From positions 10,214,076-10,278,075 of the forward strand of contig NC_092099.1 of assembly GCF_045679555.1 (NCBI RefSeq): a stretch of DNA of 64,000 bases, in the 5' to 3' direction. The notes beneath the pieces were generated by a model. The model saw nothing but the letters and a program-made list of their open reading frames with translations. It searched no databases and was not told the origin of the DNA. This DNA is from Salvelinus alpinus (lineage: Eukaryota > Chordata > Actinopteri > Salmoniformes > Salmonidae). The position numbers were made by a program, and so were the translations under genes. This document shows positions 48,115 through 60,310 of this stretch, piece after piece; the stretch's first letter is position 1, and every line of letters starts with the position of its first letter.

Positions 48115-48295
48115 AGAATACTAGTGAGTGGTTAAGGATAGGGTAAGGTTAAGTTTAAGCATGCTAGCGAGTGATTGACATTAGGGTAACGTTAAGGTTA
48201 AGCATTCAACTGGTTAGGGTTAACAGTTAGGGTAAGTTACGTTTAGGCATGCTAGCTAGTAGGTTAGGGGTATAAGGTTAGAGCATGGGTAGGAT
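48115..48295. repeat. Degenerate TTAGGG-like repeat
   Basis: Units such as TTAGGGT, GGTTAAG and AGGGTAA alternate with CATGCTAGC motifs over about 180 bp. Confidence 0.5.
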
Positions 48296-49265
48296 TACAA
48301 AACTAAAACAGGCCAAGAACCACACACGGATTCAACCACTGCCACTCAAGGATGTCTTTGTTACCCCCCCACCTACCAAACTGCTAGCAAATTTCTGAGA
48401 TGACTCAACATCACACAAAAAGTGTTCATTATTTACTTATGGCTGCATTTCATATGTACAAACCTTACATCTGCATAGCAGTTCCACAATAATTGTTCTG
48501 ACATTTCAATATGGATCAGTGATGATGGATAAAGAAACAAAATGACACAATGACTGACAGTGCAGCCAAGTCTCCATCAAAAGGCTTTGAGGATACAATT
48601 AGAATCATTTAATTTCTATTCATTTTTGGTACTCCAAAAGCGAAACTAATATTTTCACTAATCAATCTAACCCCATGAAACATGAGCTGTATCCACCTGA
48701 ATTACCACCTGCCGCTCTCAGTCTCTCCTGCCATTACCACTCTGGTCCTGACAAAATCAAAAATGTCACCACCCCAATGAAATGCCCATACAAGGCTGGA
48801 GCAAGCAGTCCCGAGGGATCCTACCAGGAACCACTACCTGATCCAGGCCTCAGCACTGCCAGAGTCTGCCTCTGGCATTGGGTGACCTCTCCATCACCTC
48901 CAGTCCCTATGGACCTAGTTATGACACAGCCTTATATATTTATATGCCTTACTAGGACACTATTCAAAAAGCTCAGCATGTTCCTTAGCATCGGTTTCAT
49001 TTGAGAGTACTGATGCCATTAGTTTAAAATGCTCTTAATGCTCATGAGACAGCTGCAGAGAAGTTCCAAGTCCTTTGCCACCCTCAAGCGGCATTGTATT
49101 TAGCTTGCCAAAATAACAAGTTGCCTCTCAATTTGCTGTGGTTTTTAGAGAGCAGCATTTGAAGATGCTTTCCGCAACACCTCATAGAAAAATGTGATTC
49201 TCTCAAGACAAGTTTTTCAGCTTGTCAACACCCAATGCAATTTCCTTTACGGAAGGAAAAACGGG

Positions 49266-49750
49266 CAAGAGCTTATTAACCCTTCACACTCGCAGGAATT
49301 GGCCTATATATAGCTGTCAGAGCAGCTCACAGATTACTACACCTGTACATAAACCATCTATAATTTAGCCCAAACAACTACCGCTTCCCCTACTGTATTT
49401 ATTTTGCTCCTTTGCACCCCATTATTTATATTTCTACTTTGCACATTCTTCCACTGCAAATCTACCCTTCCAATGTTTTACTTGCTATATTGTATTTACC
49501 TCGCCACCATGGCCTTTTTTTTGCCTTTACCTCCCTTATCTTACCTCATTTCCACTCACTGTATATAGACTTTTTGTTTTCTTTTGTTCTACTGTATTAT
49601 TGACTATGTTTTGTTTATTCCATGTGTAACTCTGTGTTGTTGTATGTGTCGAATTGCTTTGCTTTATCTTGGCCAGGTTGCAGTTGCAAATGAGAACTTG
49701 TTCTCAACTAGCCTACCTGGTTAAATAAAGGTGAAATAAAAAGAAATAAA
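49266..49750 (+). mobile_element. LINE 3' UTR and tail
   Basis: The final 130 bp (ACTCTGTGTTGTTGTATGTG to TTAAATAAAGGTGAAATAA) match the tail of the LINE at 7130-7710. The preceding T-rich stretch is presumably its 3' UTR. No RT sequence is included, so the copy is strongly 5' truncated. Confidence 0.65.
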
Positions 49751-49789
49751 ATAAATATATGGATAGGGCTCAATTGAAAGGTAACTGTT

Positions 49790-50467
49790 TGGAGATTATG
49801 GAAAAATTATTAGACCAAAGGTGAGGACATTTCACCTGACACAAGACAATCCAAACATTACACTGTTGATTTTATGTGCACTTTACATTTACTGTACCTT
49901 TCGCAGCATTTGTTGATAATGAAATCTAAAAATACACTGGATACATTCAGTAACATGATTTGGGATTTTGATGTATGCTTGGGGTTATTGTCTTGCTGGA
50001 AGCTCCATCCGGGGCCAAGTTTCAGCATTCTTGCTTTTGGCTAAAATATCCTGGGTAAAGTTCATGATGCCATTGACCTTAACAAGGGCCCTAGGACAAG
50101 TGGAAGCAAATTAGCCCCATAACAAATATCCATCACCATATTTTACAGTAGGTATGGGGTTATTTTCTGCTCATTCATTCTCATTTCAACCCCAAGCCCA
50201 CCACTGGTGTGCGTGGCCAAAGAGCTCTAATTTCATGTCATCTGACCCAAGCACTAGTTCCAATCCAAGCGCCAAAGTCGTTTAGCCAACTCCAGGCATT
50301 TACATTTGCTGGATGACATGAAAATAGAGCTCTTTGGCCACGCACACCACTAAAACACTATGTTGATGTTTCCTTTATTTTAGCAGTTACCTGTAGCTCA
50401 CTATTTCAATTAGTTATTTTTGCTTATCTTTAATCGAGGGTGTCAATCATTTTGGACCCCACTGTAT
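49790..50467 (-). mobile_element. Tc1-like relic with internal inverted repeat
   Basis: It reads in reverse as decayed transposase 5' half. GTGCGTGGCCAAAGAGCTCT at about 50208 recurs inverted at about 50325-50345. The right end resembles a terminal repeat (ATTTTGGACCCCACTGTA). Confidence 0.55.
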
Positions 50468-51907
50468 GCCTCTATTTATGTGGGAATACATGGGAACAGA
50501 TTTCCTCAATTCAACTTTGAGCTGATTTCCTGGTGATTTTAGTCTTATGTCTAACACCGAAAACCCCCAAAAATATGTATATTATTTTTGCTAAGAAAAC
50601 ATGGGGGGCCAAATAAAATCACCCGCGGGACGAATTTGGCTCGCAAGACGCCTATTGGGGAAGCCTGCCCCTAAGGTCCCCGCTGCCAAACTCCATGATA
50701 ACCACCACCACCTTGCTCATGTGGAGTTGATCAAAACATTTTAAAGCCACAAACCATATGTCCACAGGGCACCAACTGTTAAATCCTTACTGCATCTGAG
50801 CTTTATTTTCAGCAAGGTAACTGGAGGTGCCTCACAGTGACTGTGCACTTTTGGGCCAACCACAGAAAAGCAACTACTTCGATTTCATGGGCATCAAGCG
50901 CACACTAATCTCATGGGTGTTAAAGGCACTGGTTTGCAGCAGTGGGAGAAGTGTCAATGGCACTTTCTGTGGGGTCATTGATTCTTCTGTTTTTGAGTTC
51001 AAATCAGAGGACAACAAGGCCTATTGTTAAAATTCGATTTTTAAAACTCTGGTCTCTCAGTGTCTACTGTATCTCTGTATAGTGATAATCTCTCTAACAG
51101 TGAGCCCTTTTTCAGCTCATTGTTTAACGATTTTAAAAAATACCATCACTACTAAAATACTGGATCACATCCCACATTTACCAGTAATTGTCATCACTCA
51201 CTGTAAAAAATAAGTGTTTTCTATAGAGCTATATGACTAATATGTTTCTCAGTATTGTCGCGAGATGCACGATACATTGGTGACCATATCGGTAATATCG
51301 GGGGAGACAAACGGAGTGGTCTGTAGTCAACCGAATGCGCTGCTTAGATCATAGAACCATGGTTACGTGAGTAACCTTTGATGTCCGCTATTAGCAGTTG
51401 GGACAGAGGGGTGTCTGTCTTCTTCCTACAATTTCGGCTCCAGCTTTTGAACAGTTGAAGCTATTAGCTATTATGACCCCATGAAAGCTGACTCCAGAAC
51501 ACGTACGCGTCCTCTGTTTCCCTCTACGACATGTTAAAAGGGACTGTGACAAAACCGCAATTGAAAGAAATGCAGATATTCTTTTCCACACACAAATATT
51601 ACCTGATGATCTTCAGACGTTTTCCGGAACTTTCCAATACTTTTGATGCATTTAATTTACTCTGTGATGCAAATCAAGACTTTGTTGCAGTTTGTATCTG
51701 TGCTAACATGCTTAAAAAGGCCATCAAAATGAAGATATATGTCAGTATCGATATTGGTGCATATTACAAAGAAAATATTGTACATCAAGGAAGGCCTAGA
51801 AATCCACCCGCGGAAGGTCGAAAAGTCAGCTGCATATGTCATTTACAATCCAGCTGCATAATTTGATTCTGTATTCACTTCTTTTCATCATAAGAAATAG
51901 CCACATA
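50468..51907. other. Unassigned sequence with transposon scraps
   Basis: A hAT-like end (GCGGGACGAATTTGGCTCGC) is at about 50626-50645. A stretch near 51255-51310 (GCACGATACATTGGTGACCA) resembles another DNA-transposon end. An ORF at 51531-51866 has no recognised domain. Confidence 0.3.
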
Positions 51908-52293
51908 CAGTTGAAGTCGGAAGATTACATACACTTAGGTTGGAGTCATTAAAACTCGTTTTTCAACCACTCCACAAATTTCTTGTTAACAAACTATAGT
52001 TTGGCAAGTCTGTTTGGACATCTACTTTGTGCATGACACAAGTCATTTTAGCAACAATTGTTTACAGACAGATTATTTAACTTATAATTCAATGTATCAC
52101 AATTCCAGTGGGTCAGAAGTTTACATACACTAAGTTGACTGTGCCTTTAAACAGCTTTGAAAATTCCAGAAAATGATGTCATGGCTTCAGAAGCTTCTGA
52201 TAGGCTAATTGACATAATTTGAGTCAATTGGAGGTGTACCTGTGGATGTATTTCAAGGCCTACCTTCAAACTCAGTGCCTCTTTGCTTGACGT

Positions 52294-53475
52294 CATGGGA
52301 AAATCAAAAGACTTCAGAAAAATAATTGTAGACCTCCACAAGTCTGGTTCGTCCTTGTGAGCAATTTCCAAACACCTGAAGGTACCACGTTCATCTGTAC
52401 AAACAATAGAACGCAAGTATAAATACCATGGGACCACGCAGCCGTCATAACGCTCAGGAAGAAGACGCCGTTCTGTCTCCTAGAGATGAACTTACTTTGG
52501 TGCAAAAAGTGCAAATCAATCCCAGAACAACAGCAAAGGACCTTGTGATGATGCTGGAGGAAACCGGTACAAAAGTATCTATATCCACAGTAAAACGAGT
52601 CCTATATCGACATAACCTGAAAGGCCCCTCAGCAAGGAAGATGCCACTGCTCCAAAACCGCCATAAAAAAGCCAGACTACGGTTTGCAACTGCACATGGG
52701 GACAAAGATTGTACTTTTTGGAGAAATGTCCTCTGGTCTGATGAAACAAAAATAGAACTGTTTGGCCATAATGACCATCGTTATGTTTGGAGGAAAAAGG
52801 GGAGGCTTGCAAGCTGAAGAACAGCATCCCAACTGTGAAGCATGGGGGTGGCAGCATCATGTTGTGTGGGTGCTTTGCTGCAGGAGGGACTGGTGCACTT
52901 CACAAAATAGATGGCATCATGAGGCAGGACAATTATGTGGATATATTGAAGCAACATCTCAAGACATCAATCAGGAAGTTAAAGCTTGGTCGCAAATGGG
53001 TCTTCCAAATGGACAATGACCCCAAGCATATGGGGCGGCAGGTGGCCTATTGGTTAGAGCGTTGGACTAGTAAACAAAAGGTTACAAGATCGAATCCCCG
53101 AGCTGATAAGGTAAAAATCTGCTGTTCTGAACAAGACAGTTCACCCACTGTTCATAGGCTGTCATTGATAATACGAATTTGTTCTTAACTGACTTGCCTA
53201 GTTAAATAAAGGTCAAATATAAAAATACTTCCAAAGTTGTTGCAAAATGGCTTAAGGACAACAAAGTCAAGGTATTGGAGTGGCCATCACAAAGCCCTGA
53301 CCTCAATCCAAAAATAAAATTTGTGGGCAGAATTGAAAAAGCGTTTGCGAGCAAGGAGGCCTACAAACCTGACTCAGTTACACCAGCTCTGTCAGGAGGA
53401 ATGGGCCAAAATTCACCCAACTTATTGTGGAAGGCTACATGAAACGTTTGACCCAAGTTAAACAATTTAAAGGCA
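52294..53475 (+). pseudogene. Sleeping Beauty-type transposase, frameshifted
   Basis: It starts [19 protein letters not shown]-like at about 52295. It continues with a DNA-binding region (52428-52817: INPRTTAKDLVMMLEETGT), first catalytic Asp in [16 protein letters not shown] (about 52732-52775), then a frame change into [20 protein letters not shown] (about 52839-52898) and the second Asp in VFQMDNDPKHM (about 53001-53033). The SINE separates this from SPDLNP (53292 on), where the catalytic Glu region is also disrupted. It is dead through frameshifts and the insertion. Confidence 0.8.
53031..53225 (+). mobile_element. tRNA-derived SINE inside the Sleeping Beauty-type element
   Basis: The head GGTGGCCTATTGGTTAGAGC is A-box-like and AGATCGAATCCC is B-box-like. 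The tail TTGCCTAGTTAAATAAAGGT resembles the 3' tail of the LINE at 7130-7710, suggesting that LINE lineage mobilises it. Target duplication unclear. Confidence 0.8.
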
Positions 53476-53714
53476 ACGCTACCAAATACTAATTGAGTGT
53501 ATGTAAACTTCTGACCCACTGGTAATGTGATGAAAGAAATAAAAGCTGAAATCATTCTCTACTATTATTCTGACATTTCACATTCTTAAAATAAAGTGGT
53601 GATCCTAACTGACCTAAAACAGGCAATTTTTACTCGGATTAAATGTCAGGAATTGTGAAAAACTGAGTTTAAATGTATTTGGCTACGGTGTATATAAACT
53701 TCCGACTTCAACTG

Positions 53715-54166
53715 TCGGTGCCTACATGTAACACAGGACAAGGCTGTGTTTTTTTGCTCATGAAGGAATTGTTTCACACTCAAACACAAAAAAGTCCAGC
53801 ACAGGGCCAAGTGAGGTGCGTACCATGAAGAATCCGGGACGTGAAGATATAGTTGGCTCCCATTCAAGTAATCACAGCTATCAGCGGGAGCATGATCATG
53901 CTGAATGGTTACAGCCCAGCAACTCAGGCTGACCCAGTTCTTAGAAGTAGGCTAGCACACTGCATAAGAATGTGAGTTCCTGATGGGTAGAGTTGAGTTG
54001 GGGGATGTGTGATGAATATTGTTCTCTACTTTGTGGCCAACATACTCAAACGCCTAAGAGTGTTTGTTGTCTCCCCCCAAAATTCTGAAGAGCTCTGCAG
54101 ATAAGCATAAGTACTACACCCATGATGACACAGATTATTCAACACATGATTTTAAATAAATAAATA
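53715..54166. other. Unassigned sequence
   Basis: No gene or repeat recognised. Confidence 0.3.
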
Positions 54167-55814
54167 AATTGGTCATAAAATTTGATCTGATTTTCATCTA
54201 GGTCACAACAATAGACAAACACAGTTCGCTTAAACTAATAATACACAAAGATTAGACGTTTTCATGTCTTTATTGAACACAGTGTAAACATTCACAGTGC
54301 AGGGTGGGAAATGTGAACCCTTGGATTTAATAACTGGTTGACCCTACTTTGGCAGCAATAACCTAAACCAAAAGTTTTCTGTATTTGAGGATCAGACCTG
54401 CACAATGGTCAGGAGGAATTTTTGACCATTCCTCTTTACAAAACTGTTTCAGTTCAGACATATTCTTGGGATGTCTGGTGTGATGCCACAGTCATGCCAC
54501 AGCATCTCAAATCGGGTTGAGGTCAGGACTCTGACTGAGCCATTTCCTTCTGTTGAAGCCATTCTGTTGTTGATTTACTTCTGTGTTTTGAGTCGTTGTC
54601 CTGTTGCATCACCCAACTTCTGTTGAGCTTCAATTGGCGGACAGAGGGCCTAACATTCTCCTGCAAAATGTCTTGATAAACTTGGGAATTCATTTTTCCG
54701 TCAATGATAGCAAGCTGTTCAGGCCCTGAGGTAGCAAAGCAGCCCCAAACCATGATGCTCTTCCACCATACTTTACAGTTGGGATGAGGTTTTGATGTGT
54801 GCTGTGCCTTTTTTTCTCCACACATAGTGTTGTGTTCCTTCCAAACAACTCAACTTCAGTTTAATCTGTCCACAGAATATTTTGCCAGTAGCGCTGTGGA
54901 ACTTCCAGGTGCACTTCTGCAAACTTCAGACATGCAGCAATGTTTTTTTTGGAAAGCAGTGGCTTCTTCCATGGTGTCCTCCCATGAACACCATTTTTGT
55001 TTAGTGTTTTGCGTATCGTAGAATTGTCAACAGAGATGTTTGCATGTTCCAGAGATTTCTGTAAGTCTAACTACATTTACATTACATTTACATCATTTAG
55101 CAGACGCTCTTATCCAGAGCGACTTACAAATTGGAAAGTTCATACATATTCATCCTGGTCCCCCGTGGGGAATGAACCCACAACCCTGGCGTTGCAAGCG
55201 CCATGCTCTACCAACTGAGCCACACGGGACCATAGGGACCACGGGAACTGACAGTCTAGGATTCTTCTTAACCTCATTGAGCATTCTGCACTGTGCTCTT
55301 GCAGTCATCTTTGCAGGATGGCCACTCCTAGGGAGAGTAGCAACAGTGCTGAACTTTCTCCATTTATAGACAATTTGTCTTACCGTGGACTGATGGACAT
55401 CAAGGCTTTAAGAGATACTTTTGTAACCCATTCCAGCTTTATGCAAGTCAACAATTATTAATCTTAGGTCTTCTGAGATCTCTTTTGTTCGAGGCATGGT
55501 TCACATCAGGAAATGCTTCATGTGAATAGCAAACCTACATTTTGTGAGTGTTTTTTTATATTGCAGGGCAGCTCTAACCAACATCTCCAATCTCGTCTCA
55601 TTGATTGGACTCCAGGTTAGCTGACTCCAATTAGCTTTTGGAGAAGTCATTAGCCTAGGGGTTCACATACTTTTTCCAATCTACACTGTGAATGTTTAAA
55701 TGATCTATTCAATATATACAAGAAAAATACAATCATTTGTGTGTTATTAGTTGAAGCACACTGTGTCTATTGTTGTGACTTAGATGAAGATCAGATCAAA
55801 TTTGATGACCAATT
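54167..55814 (-). mobile_element. Tc1-like element Q with long inverted ends, split by a SINE
   Basis: Inverted ends: AATTGGTCATAAAATTTGAT on the left and the complement of AATTGGTCATCAAATTTGAT on the right. The inverted repeats continue for over 100 bp with differences. The minus-strand transposase has KSIMVWGCFATSGPEQLAII and SWVMQQDNDSKHRSKS (54523-54825); the rest is in broken frames. A SINE sits at 55068-55236. Confidence 0.8.
55068..55236 (-). mobile_element. tRNA-derived SINE inside element Q
   Basis: On the minus strand it begins GGTCCCGTGTGGCTCAGTTG, with A-box TGGCTCAGTTGGTAGAGC and B-box-like GGGTTCATTCCC, then a SINE body and a tail of TTTACATT-type units (plus-strand left side). 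Confidence 0.85.
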
Positions 55815-56149
55815 CATCCATTAACAAAAACTTATTCAGCATAATTATTATTACTTTGTAGACTGAATTAAAAGTGTTGTGCAAAATCGAAATATAATGC
55901 ATATATTAGATAGTCGATAAGCTGAATATGGACATTTCTTGTAACCTTATAAGACCTGCTTAACTAAACTATGTAAAAAATAATAATTAATTGTATAACA
56001 TGCATTTATTCACTTTCATTAACATTAGTAAATACACACATAAAACCATTTATTATGAAGACCTGCATTTTTTTTTTTATAAATCAGGAACACCACATCT
56101 TAATTATAAGCAGATCTTCAAATACGGGTTAAATAAATAAAAAATCTCA
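55815..56149. other. AT-rich unassigned sequence
   Basis: No gene. A T9-10 run at about 56070; no named repeat. Confidence 0.3.
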
Positions 56150-57555
56150 GCAATCTACACACAATACCCAATAATGACGAAGAGAAAATAGATTTGACAT
56201 TTTTGCAAATGTATTAAAAATAAAAAACAGAAAGACCTTATTTACATAAGTATTCAGCCCCTTTGCTATAAAACTTGAAATTGAGCTCAGGTGCATCCTG
56301 TTTCCATTGATCATCCTTGAGATGTTTCTACAACTTGATTGGAGTCCACCTGTGGTAACATCACCAGTCTATATAAGGTCCCACAGTTGACAGTCCATGT
56401 CAGAGCAAAAACCAAGTCATGAGGAAGGAATTGTCCGTAGAGTTCCGACACAGGGTTGTGTCGAGGCACAGATCTGGGGAAGGGTGCCCAAAAAAATTAT
56501 GCAGCAAGGAAAGTCCCCAAGAACACAGTGGCCTCAATCATTCTTAAAAGGAAGAAGTTTGGCACCACCAAGACTCTTCCAAGAGCTGGATGCCCGGCCA
56601 AACTGAGCAATTGGGAGAAAAGAGACTTGGTCAGGGAGGTGACATTGAACCCGATGGTCAGTCTGACAGAGCTCCACAGTTCCTCTGTGGAGATGGGAGA
56701 ACCTTCCAGAAGGACAACCATCTCTACAGCTCTCCACCAATCAGGCCTTTATGGTAGAGTGGGCAGACAGAAGACACTCATTAGTGAAAGGCACGACAGC
56801 CCACTTGGAGTTTGCCAAAATGCACCTAAAGGACTCTCAGACCATGAGGAACAGTATTCTCTGGTCTGATAAAACCAAGATTGAACTATTTGGCTTGAAT
56901 GCCAAGCGTCACGTCTGGAGGAAACCTGGCACCATGTTTTTCCAGAGGCAGGGACTGTGAGACTAGTCAGGATCGAGGGAAAGCTGAACGGAGCAAAGTA
57001 CAGAGAGATGCTTGATGAAAACCTGCTCCAGAGCACTCAGACCTCAGACTGGGGCGAAGGTTCACCTACTAACAGGACAACGACCCAAAGCACACAGCCA
57101 AGACAATGCAGGAGTGACTTCGGGACAAGTCTCTGAATGTCAGCCAGCCAGAACCCAAACCCAATCTAACATCTCTGGAGACCTGAAAATAGCTGTGCAG
57201 CAACGCTCCCCATCCAACCTGACAGAGCTTGAGAGGATCTTCAGAGAAGAATGGGAGAAACTCCCCGAATTCAGGTGTGCCAAGCTTGTAGCGTCATACC
57301 CAAGAAGACTCGAGGCTGTAATCGCTGCCAAAGGTGCATCAACAAAGTACTGAGTAAGGGTCTGAATACTTACGTAAATGTTTTATTTTGAATACATTTG
57401 CAAAAATGTCTAAACACCTGTTTTTGCGTCGTCATTATGGGGAATTGTGTGTAGATTGATGAACAAAAAACAATTTAAGCCCTTTTAGAGTAAGACTGTA
57501 ACGTAACAAAATGCGGAAAAAGTCAAGGGGTCCGATTACTTTCCAAATGCACTTT
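56150..57555 (+). mobile_element. Tc1-like element G, left end eroded
   Basis: Same family as 17568-18971. Transposase pieces include NTVASIILKRKKFGTTK (about 56520-56570), ILWSDKTKIELFGLNAKRHVW (about 56852-56920; the expected Glu after the catalytic Asp is Lys) and, at the 3' end, FREEWEKLPEFRCAKLVASY (about 57240-57300). The right end reads GTCAAGGGGTCCGATTACTT. It ends 75 bp from the pms1 stop codon. Confidence 0.75.
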
Positions 57556-57629
57556 ATCCAGGGTTTGTTTTAACTAGCTCTATACTTCCATGGAAAAGGT
57601 AACAAAAAGGTAACAAAAAGGTAAGAAAG

Positions 57630-57827
57630 CTACAAAATATTGGACATGATCTTCAGCGCCTCTTGTTCGGTGTCAGGAATGTCAGAAAGGTGGTGGAAAA
57701 AGGCTTGTCCATGGATGCAGGCTTGGCTGGTCTCCTCTAGCTGCTGTTGCATCCGCAAAAGTGTGTCCTCCACATCCTCTTTGGCAAGGGTCACAGGCAG
57801 CTGACGGGCCAGTCGAACAGCTTCTCC
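57630..57827 (-). CDS. pms1: pms1 last coding exon
   Basis: On the minus strand, 65 codons plus TAG follow an acceptor ending TTCCACTTGAAG. The translation starts GEAVRLARQLPVTLAKEDVE and continues to FFHHLSDIPDTEQ. This is the C-terminal end of PMS1, a MutL-family mismatch repair protein that pairs with MLH1. The human protein has GEAVRLSRQLPM and ends shortly after FFHHLTYLPE; this one has about 12 extra residues (EALKIMSNIL). It joins the upstream exon (60311-60471) in phase 0. Confidence 0.88.
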   Translation of the reverse strand, partial: GEAVRLARQLPVTLAKEDVEDTLLRMQQQLEETSQACIHGQAFFHHLSDIPDTEQEALKIMSNIL

Positions 57828-58667
57828 CTTCAAGTGGAACACACCATCATGCATTAAAGGCAACATAATCAGTATATTTGGCTTTCACCTAGAGATAGTC
57901 TTGATCTAGTGGTCTTGATGTCGACATTGGGTCTTGGAAAGGTGTCTGCTTCTTGGCACCACTATCCTGGTCTGGGTCTTGATCTCGGCTCCTAGTATCA
58001 GAAAATACCATTGTTTTTTGTAGTCTCTAAACTCATGTGGTCAAGATGCACCACCTTGCTTTCTGACCAACTCAGTGGCCTTGGGGTAAGAGTATCTGCC
58101 CTGAGATTGGAAGGTTGGGTGTTGGGGAGATGGATTTGTGGTAAGGCCCTGTGATAGACTAGCAACCTGTCCAGGGTGTGTACTTGTACATCAAGCTGTT
58201 TTATGATACAAACAAGAGGTACGCTTTTGCCCTATGGGCCATTCTGGTTTGGACATGGCTACTCTTACTTACCTTGCTTCTTAAACGTGGAAGCCGGATA
58301 CCAAAATGTTTAGAGAGAATGTATTATTTCTCTGGGTCTCGTTTCATCACAATGAATTGGTCTTGGTCTCATGATGTCAATATACAGGGTCTAGGTCTCA
58401 ATGGGTCTCTGGCTGAGTGTTCCAGTCTTGACTCCATCTCCACTTTCATCACATGATAAAGGGCTTTCAAGACCTTCACATCAATTTAACCATCATACAT
58501 TTACCCACAGGAAAGTACAGCATAGGAACCTTACACATACACACACAGTGCCTTCAGAAAGTATTCATACCCCTCGACTTATTCCACATTTTGTTGTGTT
58601 ATAGCCTGAATTCAAAATGCATTAAATCAATGTTTTTTCTCACCCATCTACACACAATACTCTATAA

Positions 58668-58856
58668 CAGAGGTGGGCAATTCCAGTCCTAGAGGGCCGG
58701 ATTGGTGTCACAGTTTTCCCCCAGCTCCAGCGAACAATAATCACCTAATCATGATCTTCAGTTTAGAATGCAATTTGATTAATCAACTGCGTTTGCTAGG
58801 GATGGAGGAAAAGTGACACCAATCCGGCCCTCGAAGACTGGAGTTGCCCACCCCTG
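58668..58856. mobile_element. hAT MITE, 189 bp, nested in a Tc1 derivative
   Basis: Sister of 35290-35486, with GGTGGGCAATTCCAGTCCTA and GGAGTTGCCCACCCCTG ends. It is flanked by CTCTATAA (58660-58667) and CTCTATGA (58857-58864), a 7-of-8 target duplication. Confidence 0.8.
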
Positions 58857-58942
58857 CTCTATGACAGTGAAAGTGAAAACATGTTTAGACATTTTGCTCA
58901 TCTATTGAAAATGAAATACAGAAACATTTCATTTACATAAGT

Positions 58943-58946
<4 letters not shown>

Positions 58947-58996
<50 letters not shown>

Positions 58997-59018
58997 AAAC
59001 ACACAAACACACAAACAC
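58947..59018. repeat. (CA)n with CAAACA interruptions
   Basis: A CA run followed by four ACACAAAC-type units. Confidence 0.95.
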
Positions 59019-60310
59019 ACACGTCAATACCTTGAAGAAGCACCTTTGGCAGCGATTGCAACTGAGTCTTTCTGGGTAAGTCTCTAAGAGCATTCCACAC
59101 CTGGATTGTGCAAAATTTGCCCATTATTCTTTTAAAAATTCTTCAAGTTCTGTCAAACTGGTTGTTGATCATTGCTAGAAAACCATTTAAGGTCTTGCCA
59201 TAGATTTACAAGTAGATTTAAGTCAAAACTGTAACTCGGCCACTCAGGAACATTCACTGTCTTCTTGGTAAGCAACTCCAGTGTAGATTTGGCCTTGTGT
59301 TTTAGGTTATTGTCCTGCTGAAAGTTGAATTCGTCACCCAGTGCCTGGGGGGGAAGCAGACAACCAGGTTTCCTCTAGGATTTTACCCGTGCTTAGCTCC
59401 TTTCCGTAAGTTTTTTATCCTTAAAAACTTTTTGGGGGGGCAGTATAACTTTAGTGCCTTGTTGCAAAAAGGATGCATGTTTGGGAATATTTGTATTCTG
59501 TACAGGCTTCTTTTCTCTCTGTCAATTAGGTTAGTATTGTGGAGTAACTACAATGTTGTTGATCCATCTTCAGTTGTCTTCTATCACAGCCATTAAACTC
59601 TGTAGCGGGTTTAAAGTCACAGTTGGACTCATGGTGAAATCCCTGAGTGGTATCCTTCCTCTCCGGCAACTGAGTTAAGGACATATGTACCTTTCTAGTG
59701 ACTGGGTGTATTGATACACCATCCAAAGTGTAATTAATAACTTCACCATGCTCAAAGGGATATTCGATGTCTGCTTTTTGTTTTGTTTTACCCATCTACC
59801 AATAGGTGCCCTTTTTTGCGAGGCATTGGAAAACCTCCCTGGTCTTTGTGGTTGAACCTGTGTTTGAAATTCACTACTCGACTGAGGGACCTTACAGATA
59901 CTTGTATGTGTGGAGTATAGAGATGAGGTAATCATTCAAAAATCATGTTAAACACTATTATTGCAACTTATTATGTGACTTGTTAAGCAAATGTTTACTC
60001 CTGAACTTATTTAGGCTTGCCATTACAAAATGGGTTGAATGACTCAAGACATTTCAGATTTTGATATTTAATTCATATGTAAACATTTCTAAAAACATAT
60101 TTCCACTTTAATATTATGGGGTATTTGTTTAGGCCAGTGACAAAAAAAAATCTAAATGGAATACATTTTAAATTCAGGCTTTAACAGCAAAATGTGGAAA
60201 GAGTCAACGGGTGTGAATACTTTCTGAAGGCACTGCATATTCACACATATATTTGTTATTGTGTAAGTGAGCCTTATTTTCAGGTACATGAATCAATGTT
60301 TATTTCTTAC

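Larger units (their letters stand above)
46804..49265. other. Unassigned sequence
   Basis: It contains the G25 tract (47225-47249), a GC-rich block at about 47255-47430 that looks partly coding on the minus strand but is not recognised, TTAGGG-like repeats at 48115-48295, and a stretch at 48675-48960 open for 109 codons without motifs. No gene call is supported. Confidence 0.35.
51908..53714 (+). mobile_element. Sleeping Beauty-type Tc1 element, split by a SINE
   Basis: The terminal repeats start CAGTTGAAGTCGGAAGATTA and end with the complement. An internal direct repeat (GTGGGTCAGAAGTTTACATA, about 52110) gives the IR/DR layout of the salmonid elements from which Sleeping Beauty was derived. 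Without the 195-bp SINE it is about 1.6 kb, full length. The transposase is broken. Confidence 0.9.
58546..60236 (-). mobile_element. Non-autonomous Tc1 derivative in a pms1 intron
   Basis: The ends are CAGTGCCTTCAGAAAGTATT and its complement. The interior has minus-strand remnants of a Tc1 transcript but no intact DDE domain. A hAT MITE (58668-58856) and a CA tract lie inside it. It fills most of the 2.5-kb last intron of pms1. Confidence 0.75.

Noticed and set aside
53034-53110. tRNA-like sequence (plus strand)
   Set aside because: Same reason: SINE head with a retroposon tail, and no complete cloverleaf is evident.
55068-55236. tRNA-like sequence with A and B boxes (minus strand)
   Set aside because: It continues into a SINE body and tail and sits inside a Tc1 element. 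It is a SINE head, not a functional tRNA gene.
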